Shown: positions 7,047 through 14,794, counted from the first letter of the stretch. The stretch is DNA of 44,971 nt from an uncultured Porphyromonadaceae bacterium (GCA_947575235.1 CANPMT010000017.1:1-44971); one strand, 5' to 3'. Notes: a model not told the origin generated them from the sequence alone. A program made the numbers and translations.

Positions 7047-9728
7047 ATGCAGATGAAACAGATTTATCTCGCCATCGCGTTGGTTGCCTCCCTGGGTCTT
7101 CAGGGCACGGCTGCCACCCCTCGTCAGTATGCCGGTGCCGTTAACCCGGCAACCTCGGCCAAGGTCATGAGAGACGGTATGCATAAAGCTCCGCAGAAAG
7201 TCACGGTTGACGATTTATTCGCCTGTCCTGAGAATACTGTGCTCGACGGTCCATACATCAATGATGAGGTGGGCTTCAGCGGCTTCCAGAGCTCCGACCA
7301 GGGACGTCCGGGTATGTCAACCAATTTCTTCCAGGCTTTTCATGGCAACACAAAGAGTGTTAACGCCGTGCGTGTGATCGGCCTCTTCAACTATTTTGAT
7401 GAGGAGAGCTACAACTGGCTGGCATGCGACAGCCGTGGTGACATCCAGGAGGATTATTCCATGGCCGAGCCTGTTACCTTCGAGGTAGGTTTCTACCGCG
7501 AGGATGCCAACGGCGAGCCCGGTGAGTGCATTTATAAGAATAATTTCGATATCAAAGGACGCTATATCGGAGTGATGTATGGTGCGGATTCACCTCTCTA
7601 TGAGTTCGTTGCCGAGTTGGGCGAGGAGATAAAGCTGGAATTGGGTTTCATGTCGTTCAGTGCGGCCGACCTTGGTGACAGCCCGACATGCTGGTTCAGC
7701 CTCTTCACCGCCGACACCTCGATGGATTACGCCTACATTGACCTTGGTCCTTACGGCCGTCAATATGCCAATATGCCCTGTATCTTCAGTTTCATGGGCA
7801 CAGGCGAGATGGCTGCAAAGAAGGCGTTGCGTGTCGACTCATTCTCCACACCGGTAGTCACTGCCAACGGCACCCATGAGAAAGTGTCGGTGAAACTCAT
7901 AAATGTAGGCGCAGACGAGATCAGGGATGCCGCGCTTGAGCTCTGGCTCGATGGTCAACTGATTGCAACTGAGGATGTAAGCATGGCCATACCCTCCGAG
8001 GGTAGCTATACCTACACCTTCCTTAACCGTCTTGACCTCTCGGAGCCGGGACGCCACCTGGTGGAGGTGCGCAATGCCACTCCGGGCGACGAGAATATAA
8101 GCCGCGCGCTCATAAGTCGCACCACTTACACCAATGCCGAAGGTGAGGTTGTGGAGTCCTCAGCCGAGTATGAGGATGAGGAGCTTGGCATAACACATGT
8201 GAAGATAGGCACAATCGACAATGCCAGCGGACCATCGCTCTATACAGATTACACTGATTCACAGATTACAGAGCTGCGCCCCGGAGAGGTGCTCACTCTT
8301 GAGGTAACACCCAACGACCAGAACTATGTGGGTGTATGGATTGACTGGAACTGCGACGGATATTTCAACGGCGAGGGTGAGGAGATAGGCTATATCTACA
8401 AGAACGCTCTTGATGTACGTATCCCCGAGGGTCTGTCGGTGACACCGGGTCTGAAACGTATGCGCCTTGTATTCAACGCTTACGGTGATGTGCCTGCTCC
8501 TTCCGGCACTTACTACTTCGGAGAGACCGAAGATTACGGCATTATGGTGACACGTGCTGAGAATAGCGCGGCCGCTGCAGTGAATCTGTCGGAGCTATCT
8601 GCCACCCTTACCAATGGAGAGAGCCTTACAGTGCCTTTCGAACTTATCAACGAAGGGAATGAGACGCTTACTGCGGCCATGACTGTAGAATATGGTCTTC
8701 CCACGATAGCGACACCCCGCGACATGGCTCCCGCCCGCGAGTTTACCTCACGTCCCAAGGCAGCCGCACGTGCAATAGCCAAGGCGTCGGAACCCGTTGT
8801 TGACGAGACTATCAAGCAGGTGCTCCGCTACGACGGCGGTTTTGAAAGTTCGGTAGCTCTCGGCAATTATGACAAGGCAGTCTTCGCGCATTACTATCCT
8901 GCTGACGTGATGCAGTCAATCAAAGGTATGCAGCTCTCAAGCCTCGATATATATATCAATCAGGTGCCTGCCAAGGCTACTGTCAAGGTATATGGCCAGG
9001 GCTCATACGGAGTGGCCGGTGAGGAGATCGCCTCGCAGGAGTTCGAGCCTGTGGCAGACAGCTGGAACCGTATCATCCTCAATGAGCCGGTGACAATCAG
9101 CGGTGACGACCTCTGGTTTGGTGTGGAACTCCAGGATATGGCGGAGACAGGCTACTATGTAGGTATCGACGGTATCCCTGCGGTGGGTGGCTACGGCGAC
9201 CTCTGCAACGTGGGCGGCAACAAATGGTGGTCGATGAAAGACCTTGGAATTGACCATAACTTCTGTATCCGTGGCAACGTGACTGGCGAGAACAGCGCGG
9301 CTCTCAGCTGGATAGTGCTCGACAAAGGCGCTGTGGAAGTGGCTGCCGGAGGCAAGGAGAAGATCGGGGTTAGTGTAGATAGCGGAAAGCTTGAGACAGG
9401 CTTCTATGAGGCTACTGTGAAAATCGCCACCAATGACGCATTGCGTCCCGTGATATCTCTCCCCGTATATCTTTCAAACGGTATCTTCACAGGTATCAAC
9501 GCCACCGGTCTGAAGGCTTCGAAGGTAGTTGTTGAGAACGGTCAGATTGCAGTGATCTCTGAGAAGGAGATATCCGGTGTGGCCGCTTACACGGCTGCCG
9601 GAGTCAAGGCTGCCGCCGCACAGGGTGCCGCTCTGAATCTCGACGGCATTGCCGACGGTCTCTATCTCGTGACTGTGGCTTACGCCGACGGTGAGCGCGA
9701 ATCGTTCAAGATTATCGTGAAGAGATAA
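7047..9728 (+). CDS. large secreted GEVED-domain protein with type IX sorting-like tail
   Basis: An 893-residue exported protein. MKQIYLAIALVASLGLQGTA is a signal peptide; translation could start at 7047 or at the second ATG at 7053. Residues about 400-505 form a GEVED domain: YVGVWIDWNCDGYFNGEGEE, then YYFGETEDYGIMV. GEVED domains are common in extracellular proteins of marine and gut bacteria. The remainder is beta-rich, with adhesin-like repeats, and the last 70 residues (from INATGLKASKVVVENGQIAV to the basic terminal IIVKR) look like a type IX secretion C-terminal domain. It follows a TPR/AraC regulator on the same strand. Its last 240 coding bases and its terminator are duplicated about 5 kb downstream. 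Function unknown; adhesion or binding is a guess. Confidence 0.85.
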   Translation: MQMKQIYLAIALVASLGLQGTAATPRQYAGAVNPATSAKVMRDGMHKAPQKVTVDDLFACPENTVLDGPYINDEVGFSGFQSSDQGRPGMSTNFFQAFHGNTKSVNAVRVIGLFNYFDEESYNWLACDSRGDIQEDYSMAEPVTFEVGFYREDANGEPGECIYKNNFDIKGRYIGVMYGADSPLYEFVAELGEEIKLELGFMSFSAADLGDSPTCWFSLFTADTSMDYAYIDLGPYGRQYANMPCIFSFMGTGEMAAKKALRVDSFSTPVVTANGTHEKVSVKLINVGADEIRDAALELWLDGQLIATEDVSMAIPSEGSYTYTFLNRLDLSEPGRHLVEVRNATPGDENISRALISRTTYTNAEGEVVESSAEYEDEELGITHVKIGTIDNASGPSLYTDYTDSQITELRPGEVLTLEVTPNDQNYVGVWIDWNCDGYFNGEGEEIGYIYKNALDVRIPEGLSVTPGLKRMRLVFNAYGDVPAPSGTYYFGETEDYGIMVTRAENSAAAAVNLSELSATLTNGESLTVPFELINEGNETLTAAMTVEYGLPTIATPRDMAPAREFTSRPKAAARAIAKASEPVVDETIKQVLRYDGGFESSVALGNYDKAVFAHYYPADVMQSIKGMQLSSLDIYINQVPAKATVKVYGQGSYGVAGEEIASQEFEPVADSWNRIILNEPVTISGDDLWFGVELQDMAETGYYVGIDGIPAVGGYGDLCNVGGNKWWSMKDLGIDHNFCIRGNVTGENSAALSWIVLDKGAVEVAAGGKEKIGVSVDSGKLETGFYEATVKIATNDALRPVISLPVYLSNGIFTGINATGLKASKVVVENGQIAVISEKEISGVAAYTAAGVKAAAAQGAALNLDGIADGLYLVTVAYADGERESFKIIVKR

Positions 9729-9839
9729 TCACACTCATTTACAGCATAACACAAGGCCGGCCATGTCGCAGAAGGTGACATGGCCGGCTTATTGCATTAT
9801 TACAGGCGTTCTTTTGTGAACTTATTGTGTGTAAGCGTG
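9488..9839 (+). repeat. direct repeat copy A: 3' end and terminator of the GEVED gene
   Basis: Two blocks recur downstream. Bases 9488-9625 match 14521-14658 without gaps (14 differences in 138 by hand count). Bases 9730-9839 match 14660-14769 with one difference in 110. The 103-base change in offset means copy B has lost about 103 bases of coding sequence between the blocks. Homology stops sharply after GTAAGCGTG. The two copies enclose the AT-rich accessory segment. Confidence 0.93.
9756..9788 (+). terminator. intrinsic terminator-like hairpin after the GEVED gene
   Basis: GCCGGCCATGTC (9756-9767) pairs perfectly with GACATGGCCGGC (9777-9788) around a 9-base loop, followed by TTATTG, a poor U-tract. 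It is 27 bases past the stop codon. An almost identical hairpin is at 14686-14718. Confidence 0.75.
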
Positions 9840-10108
9840 TATTTAAATTACTTGAATAAAAGTTAAGATATGTATTTGAATGTTAATTAGACAAATACTG
9901 AAATTATACTTTACAAATGGCAGTAATTAAAGCTAATCTCTGTTATGTAAGCAAGAAAATGCTTGCATAAATTTTTTATTTGCCAAGCGAAATAATTTAA
10001 TGACTGTTATACACCTTATGGTCAAGTATATAGACGGATGTCAAAATGATGTTTTAGAGCAAATTGTTATTTAGAAATAGAATATAACCGAATTATTGCT
10101 TTTAAAAG
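9840..10108. other. AT-rich gene-free start of the accessory segment
   Basis: Base composition changes abruptly to AT-rich right after copy A ends. No gene was found. A small hairpin GCAAG/CTTGC at 9951-9966 followed by ATAAATTTTTT could act as a terminator. Confidence 0.5.
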
Positions 10109-10139
10109 TTGCTATGTATTGATATTTTATATAATTTTG
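10109..10139 (+). promoter_or_regulatory. promoter of the susC remnant (TTG, N20, TAATTTTG)
   Basis: TTG at 10109-10111 and TAATTTTG at 10132-10139 are separated by 20 bases, close to the Bacteroidota -33/-7 arrangement. The promoter looks intact although the gene it serves is broken. Confidence 0.6.
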
Positions 10140-10147
10140 CAGTGTCT

Positions 10148-10172
10148 AAGTGACCTGTGGGGTAGGTCACTT
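10148..10172 (+). promoter_or_regulatory. 5'-leader hairpin AAGTGACCT / AGGTCACTT
   Basis: A perfect 9-bp stem around a GTGGGGT loop begins 8 bases after the -7 box, so it would be at or next to the 5' end of the transcript. About 100 bases of AT-rich leader follow before the ATG at 10277. It may be an mRNA-stability element or an operator. Confidence 0.45.
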
Positions 10173-10276
10173 GATTCAGTTGCTTCATAAATGTAACCTC
10201 AAAAAGTGAACATTATCAATTAAAATACATAGCAATCGTAAAAAACGCTTAACTTTTTTAACATTTCAAATTGAAC

Positions 10277-11035
10277 ATGAAAAGAATTATATTAGTTCTT
10301 TTGCTTTGTGTCGCCGTGCTGGTAGGCCAAGCTCAGTCAAGACATGTCTATGGGCAAGGGGTGGATACTGCCAATGATGAACCACTGATAGGGGTATCCA
10401 TCATGCCAATCGGAGGTGGTACAGGGACAGTTACCGATCTGGATGGTAACTTCTCACTTGACCTCAACACCTCAGTCTCTCAAATCAAGGTGTCGTATGT
10501 GGGGATGAAAACAGAGACTCTCGATGCTAAATTTGGTGAAAAGATGCTTATCAGGATGAAAAGTATTGATCACGCTCTTGATGAGGTCATTGTCGTAGCT
10601 TATGGCACTTCCACCAAAGGTGCTTACACAGGTTCAGCATCAGTGGTGAATGCGGCACAGCTTGAAGACCGTCTTGTGACAGATGTCACAAAAGCGTTGT
10701 CGGGTACAGTGGTGGGTGTGCAGATTCAGAGTGCGAGCGGCCAGCTCTTGAATACTTCATGCGACAGACCGATGACATGCTGTTCTTCAAACCGACCGGC
10801 TTATCGTCAGGATATTCCTCAATACCAATGAACATAGGCTCGATGCGCAACAGCGGTGTTGAGCTTGACCTCAAGAATAGGCCTCGCGGCAATCAGAATC
10901 TACGGAGCTGCAGATAACGTGGCGCTGTGGAGCAAAAGAAAAGGCATGGATCCGCGTCAGAGCTATGTGCAGAGTCATGCCGGTTACTACGCAGCACTGC
11001 GCACAATATCAGGTGGCATTAAAATAACGTTCTAA
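10277..11035 (+). pseudogene. susC-family TonB-dependent receptor, three-piece deletion remnant
   Basis: Intact SusC proteins are about 1000 residues; this locus is about 250 codons. Piece 1 (10277 to about 10745) has the signal peptide, the carboxypeptidase-regulatory-like N-domain (GVSIMPIGGGTGTVTDLDGN) and the plug start (SGTVVGVQIQSASGQ). Piece 2 (from 10747, another frame) is a late barrel segment: LEYFMRQTDDMLFFKPTG and MNIGSMRNSGVELDL. Piece 3 (about 10895-11035, back in the first frame) is the C-terminus: RIYGAADNVALWSKRKGMDP and ending ISGGIKITF. At least two internal deletions removed most of the plug and barrel and disrupted the frame, so no functional transporter can be made. The truncated open frame ends at 10831. 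Upstream promoter and leader remain. Confidence 0.88.
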
Positions 11036-11055
11036 CAACCTATCAATAAATTAAA

Positions 11056-11245
11056 ATGAGAATAATCAGACATATAATATTGCCGGCGATATGCTCTCTT
11101 GTAATTGGAAACATAGGAACTTCCCAATCTCATTGACAGTGGGGATGACAAGGAAGCCGCTAAAACAATCTTGATTTTTGCTAAATCATCCCGTCAAACC
11201 AATTATGAACTCCTCCTTTATGATAAAACCGGCTATCATAAATAG
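11056..11245 (+). pseudogene. remnant after susC, possibly of a susD-like lipoprotein gene
   Basis: An ATG at 11056 opens a 26-codon frame that looks like an export signal (MRIIRHIILPAICSLVIG) and stops at 11136. A second open stretch in another frame (about 11135-11245) encodes DSGDDKEAAKTILIFAKSS and ends at TAG. Position right after susC suggests the broken start of a susD-like gene, but no SusD motif can be seen, so this is inference from context. Confidence 0.35.
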
Positions 11246-11308
11246 GACCTTTGAACAGATACTGCGTCTTTATTTAATAGAAGACTCTAACCTGCTGTGA
11301 ATAGGACT

Positions 11309-11809
11309 ATGACAATCAGAGAATTTGAGACATATTTCAGACGACTGTATTTACCATTAGGTATGTACGCCCTCCGTATCGTTGACAATGCCGACGATGC
11401 AGAGGACATCGTGGAGGATACTTTCATGAAGGCTTGGCAAGCCATCACGTCGGGTGCAGAGATTGAACATTTCAACTCATATATCTACCGATGTGTAAGA
11501 AATGAATGTGTGAGCTTCCTTCGAGGGAAAAAGGAATTTGAAAACATTGATACAATCCCGGAAGTATGCGAGGAGGTGATAGACACCTCTTTCCATGATG
11601 CAAGGATATGGAAGGCGATTGATGAACTTCCGGAGAAATGCCGTGAAATATTCTTGATGAGCAAGCGTGATGGACTGACCAATGCGGAAATTGCCGAGGA
11701 AATGAATATCTCTATAAAGACAGTAAAGAACCAGATGACAAAAGCGTTTGCCCGTCTCAGAGAGTCGTTATCAACCGGGCACAAGCCATTCTTTCTGCCT
11801 TTTTTATAA
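11309..11809 (+). CDS. ECF-type RNA polymerase sigma-70 factor
   Basis: 166 residues from the ATG at 11309 (a GTG at 11297 would add four). Region 2 lies in about residues 8-75, with DNADDAEDIVEDTFMKAWQA; region 4 in about 105-160, with LPEKCREIFLMSKRDGLTNA and a helix-turn-helix EIAEEMNISIKTVKNQMTKA. The length and layout fit Bacteroidota ECF sigma factors paired with FecR-like anti-sigma factors. The anti-sigma gene follows 90 bases later. The frame looks intact, in contrast to the broken susC upstream. Its target promoters are unknown; the lipoprotein, beta-barrel and cytolysin-like genes just downstream are obvious candidates. Confidence 0.92.
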   Translation: MTIREFETYFRRLYLPLGMYALRIVDNADDAEDIVEDTFMKAWQAITSGAEIEHFNSYIYRCVRNECVSFLRGKKEFENIDTIPEVCEEVIDTSFHDARIWKAIDELPEKCREIFLMSKRDGLTNAEIAEEMNISIKTVKNQMTKAFARLRESLSTGHKPFFLPFL

Positions 11810-11899
11810 AAATTTTTATTCCGGATAGGACCTGAGGATAGTGGTTGCGTCATATAAGTGAACGGGGACAAATCCCGGGACACTTTTTGAACAACCATT

Positions 11900-12343
11900 A
11901 TGAATGAAGAAATAACATACATAGCAAAGCGTTACCGCAAAGGGAAGTTCTCCGTTGACAAGGGTTGGAAACGGTTGAATATAAAACCAGCCTTAAAATG
12001 GAGTGGTCTCAAAATAGCGGCAGCCGTTGCCTCGGTTGTAGTCCTGTCGGCGACAGCGGCTATCATATATCATCAGTACGAATTGAAAGACACGACTGAT
12101 AAGACTGTCAATGGATTAGTCAAACCTGCTGCATCGCTGGAGGCTGTCAAAGTCATTGATTTTGAAAACACGCCTCTTCCTACTGTCATTTCCAAAATTA
12201 AAGAGGTATATGGCGTCGAGGTTGTCAATGTCCCTGATAATGCTGGTGAATATAATCTTTCACTGCACTACGAAGGTAACGCGGTTGACCTTGTAGCCAC
12301 GATCAACGACATTCTTGAAACCCACATGTCAGTAAAGGAATGA
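11900..12343 (+). CDS. minimal anti-sigma factor (membrane helix plus STN/DUF4974-like domain)
   Basis: 147 residues. A short basic cytoplasmic N-terminus (1-36) precedes one membrane helix (about 37-58, GLKIAAAVASVVVLSATAAI) and a periplasmic domain (about 82-147) that starts VIDFENTPLPTVISKIKEVY and ends VDLVATINDILETHMSVKE. That pattern matches the secretin/TonB short N-terminal or DUF4974 fold found at the C-terminus of FecR proteins. Usual FecR anti-sigma factors are about 300-400 residues with a large FecR domain between membrane helix and tail; that middle domain is absent here. Position right after the ECF gene supports the role. It may be a naturally small family or a deletion product. 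Confidence 0.75.
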   Translation: MNEEITYIAKRYRKGKFSVDKGWKRLNIKPALKWSGLKIAAAVASVVVLSATAAIIYHQYELKDTTDKTVNGLVKPAASLEAVKVIDFENTPLPTVISKIKEVYGVEVVNVPDNAGEYNLSLHYEGNAVDLVATINDILETHMSVKE

Positions 12344-12480
12344 ACTGGAATAACCGGGTTCGCTTTGGCGCAGGTTATACGCGGCGCTCGTTTCTTCCGG
12401 CGCGGGTGTGGTTGTAGCCCAATCTCACACTGTCTGCACTATTGATTTTACAGAATTTATCAAAAACACTATAACACATC
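12340..12480 (+). pseudogene. short GC-rich remnant overlapping the anti-sigma stop
   Basis: An ATG at 12340 overlaps the anti-sigma stop codon (ATGA) and opens 25 codons (MNWNNRVRFGAGYTRRS...) to a TAG at 12415-12417. A neighbouring frame holds AALVSSGAGVVVAQS, which looks like the end of a signal peptide. Together these suggest the frameshifted and deleted start of a third gene translationally coupled to the anti-sigma factor, perhaps an outer-membrane protein. GC content is visibly higher than on either side. Confidence 0.35.
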
Positions 12481-12483
12481 AAA

Positions 12484-12909
12484 ATGAGCAGAATTAAATT
12501 TCTAATCGTCGCTATAATAGCGACACTCGCTTTCGCATCATGTAGCGAGGACGAACCAGCAAAAATGCTGTGGGAAGTTACGGCTACCCCGGCAGAGAGT
12601 GTTAAGGCCGCCTTCGACCCCAGTTTCTACCACCAAATTCAGATTACTTCTGATGGAGAAGGTGGCGAAGTAACTCTAAAATGTACCAATTACAAATCAC
12701 TTCACCTGATTGGTGGCAAGAATGGCAACGGAGAATATGTCGATACAGATTGCCATTTTTGGGCAAAAGTTACAGAGCCGGGAGTTGTCAAGATAATTAT
12801 TGACAAAATGCCCGATGGTTTCAAAGAAACGAAAACAATCCTTCAAATCGACGGAACTGAGGGTAAGGACTCTAATACAACAACTATTGATATTACGCGC
12901 AAACCATAA
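12484..12909 (+). CDS. small predicted surface lipoprotein, unknown function
   Basis: 141 residues. Lipobox FASC (Cys19) is followed by SEDEP, the acidic pattern that acts as a lipoprotein surface-export signal in Bacteroidota. The mature part is about 120 residues, apparently all beta, with alternating polar and hydrophobic residues (GGEVTLKCTNYKSLHLIGG, GVVKIIIDKM), and resembles a small Ig/BACON-like sandwich, though no motif is firm. It lies 8 bases before the beta-barrel gene and within the ECF/cytolysin segment. An accessory or immunity lipoprotein for the cytolysin-like protein is possible but unproven. Confidence 0.75.
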   Translation: MSRIKFLIVAIIATLAFASCSEDEPAKMLWEVTATPAESVKAAFDPSFYHQIQITSDGEGGEVTLKCTNYKSLHLIGGKNGNGEYVDTDCHFWAKVTEPGVVKIIIDKMPDGFKETKTILQIDGTEGKDSNTTTIDITRKP

Positions 12910-12917
12910 GTAGAATA

Positions 12918-13526
12918 ATGAAAAGAGGAATTATCTTATTCGCCTTTCTTTTAGTCATGGTTGAATCTGTCTTCGGACAGACAGACCATGGCTATAATCT
13001 ATACGGTCAATTTTTAGGCACATCAACAGGCATTGGAGTGGGGCTTGACAGCCGTTTTAAGGCTGGTGGAATACTTGGCTATTCATTGGGGGTGGCTTTT
13101 ACTGACATTTCTTGGAGTACAGATGACGGGTTGGATGGATGTTATGCCAGCTATGATGCGGAAAGCCGGGGAATAAGTATTCCTTTCGAGGTCAATGCAA
13201 TTTTGGGTAAACGTGCCAGCAAATTTGAAATAGGCTTTGGCATGACAGCATATCTGGTCAATAGAGACGAGCGGCATTATAAAACTATCTTCTTTCCTTC
13301 AGAAGAAGATGGCGTATTGGATTTTGAAAGGTACTCAACCCGTAAAAAAGTTTTCCGACCTAACATTATTGGTACAATCAATATCGGATACCGACTTCAA
13401 CGTAAATCCGGATTCTTCATGAAAGTTGGATTATCCTTACTTATTGGAGACCTGAAATGTTCACCTATTGAGGGTGTGGTTGCTTTACCGAATATTTGTC
13501 TTGGATATACAATTCCTCATTTTTAG
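12918..13526 (+). CDS. small predicted outer-membrane beta-barrel protein
   Basis: 202 residues with a cleavable signal peptide (MKRGIILFAFLLVMVESVFGQ). The mature protein consists of glycine- and aromatic-rich alternating strands (LGTSTGIGVGLDSRF, AGGILGYSLGVAFTDIS, RKSGFFMKVGLSLLIGDL) and ends in a strand with terminal phenylalanine (CLGYTIPHF), the usual mark of an outer-membrane barrel of about 8 strands. The gene starts 8 bases after the preceding lipoprotein gene and ends 16 bases before the cytolysin-like gene, so the three are likely co-transcribed. Function unknown. Confidence 0.7.
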   Translation: MKRGIILFAFLLVMVESVFGQTDHGYNLYGQFLGTSTGIGVGLDSRFKAGGILGYSLGVAFTDISWSTDDGLDGCYASYDAESRGISIPFEVNAILGKRASKFEIGFGMTAYLVNRDERHYKTIFFPSEEDGVLDFERYSTRKKVFRPNIIGTINIGYRLQRKSGFFMKVGLSLLIGDLKCSPIEGVVALPNICLGYTIPHF

Positions 13527-13542
13527 TACATTATAACATGAT

Positions 13543-14599
13543 ATGAATTGCATGAGAAAAATTAGCAAGATCTTGACAGCAGTGACTTATATCATTGTCG
13601 GTTTCCTGATTGTTGGATGCAATAACGATGAGCCAACACCGGGAAATAATCCCAATCCGGATTCTGATAAAACATGTGCCTTAGCATGGGATACGATTGT
13701 TTGCAATCAGGTATCGACAAACGAGCTTTTCATTGGTTCCAAATACCTTGGTATCCAGAATTGGAATTGCAACGGCAATCCTCCAAACATATATCCGGCA
13801 GCGGTTTTCCCAGAAGAAGCCTTTGCAAGCACGTTTGATAAAGAGGTTTCCGGTAAGAAAAATCCGATTGTTGTATATACAACCTTCAGTGACCCATTTA
13901 TTTCGACTATAGAGAACCCTTCCGGAGTAAATTATAGCCGGTTTCTGAAGAGTATGCTAAGGTCGGAGGAATATAAATCGAACTCTGCACCCCAACTGAA
14001 TTTATATAGATGTGTCAAAATGAATAATCTTGACAGTCTTATCAAAATATTTTCCGGAGAACCCATCTTTTGCTAAGACCGTCGATGATATAGTAAAGCA
14101 AAAGATGGATCTTGATAAAATCAAGAGTTGGACTATCGGAGAAATTATATTCAAAGGTTTTACTGTCACGATGGATGTGCCGGAAAAGGGTATTTTTGTA
14201 AATGAGATACCATCCGAAAAGGGATTGGTGTATGTCAGGAGCATTACTTATGGATCCACGGCATATTTTGTTATTGGCAGCGATTTGACGTATCCTGAAG
14301 TCAAGGCCATTATATCTCAACCATCTATGATTGGATCTGAAAAACAGAACTTGAAAAATACACATATCGTTCTCCTTGCCAATTCAGGCATTGACCAAAA
14401 CGCTGAACTTCATACTGAATTTGATGCCCTGTACGGGTATTTTAGACATCCGTATATCGACGGAAACTATGGCTATCCAATATATAGTACTGGATGTTTT
14501 CTTTTAGACAATTCTTATTTCACAGAGATTAACGCCACTGGTCTGAAGGCTTCGAAGGTAGTTGTTGAGAACGGTCAGATTTCAGTAATCTCTGAGTAG
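13543..14599 (+). pseudogene. CDC-like (thiol-activated cytolysin family) lipoprotein, frameshifted and C-terminally replaced
   Basis: Part 1 (13543-14076) starts as a lipoprotein (LIVGC, Cys26, then NNDEP; ATG 13552 is an alternative start) and carries IYPAAVFPEEAF and TIENPSGVNYSRFLKSML, matching the CDC domain-1 pattern (YPGA..., NP...). A one-base frame change near 14040 leads into part 2 (to 14599) with IIFKGFTVTMDVP, GLVYVRSITYGSTAYFVIGS (CDC: Y(V/I)SSVAYGR), NTHIVLLANSG and YPIYSTGCFLLDN (CDC: YPISYTSTFLKDN). Family members continue for another 130-150 residues with the second membrane-hairpin region and the membrane-binding domain 4. Here the homology stops at once and is replaced by INATGLKASKVVVENGQISV, the sorting tail of the GEVED protein, ended by two adjacent TAG codons. 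The family call is from remembered motifs, not a search. Confidence 0.72.
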
Positions 14600-14769
14600 T
14601 AGATAGCCGGTATGGCTGTTTACACGGCTGCCGGAGTAAAGGCTGGCGCCGCACAGGGGCACACTCATTTACAGCATAACACAGGGCCGGCCATGTCGCA
14701 GAAGGTGACATGGCCGGCTTATTGCATTATTACAGGCGTTCTTTTGTGAACTTATTGTGTGTAAGCGTG
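14521..14769 (+). repeat. direct repeat copy B: degraded GEVED 3' end and terminator
   Basis: Bases 14521-14658 correspond to 9488-9625 and 14660-14769 to 9730-9839, with about 103 bases missing between them. The tail keeps the same reading frame as in copy A, but AAG GAG has become TAG TAG at 14597-14602. The end of the copy (GTAAGCGTG) is the right boundary of the AT-rich accessory segment; ordinary chromosomal composition resumes with the gene at 14795. Confidence 0.93.
14686..14718 (+). terminator. duplicated terminator-like hairpin
   Basis: Same 12-bp perfect stem and 9-base loop as 9756-9788, followed by TTATTG. It would end transcripts from the accessory segment before the gene at 14795. 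Confidence 0.75.
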
Positions 14770-14794
14770 GTTATACTGAAAAATACTCACCACT

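Noticed and set aside
14020..14080. Programmed frameshift joining the two halves of the cytolysin-like protein
   Set aside because: No convincing slippery heptamer or downstream stem-loop; the gene also lacks its C-terminus, so simple decay or a sequencing error is likelier.
9840..14769. Composite transposon or integrative element
   Set aside because: No transposase, integrase, relaxase, terminal inverted repeats or target-site duplication is visible; the flanking repeats are a gene end, not an insertion sequence.
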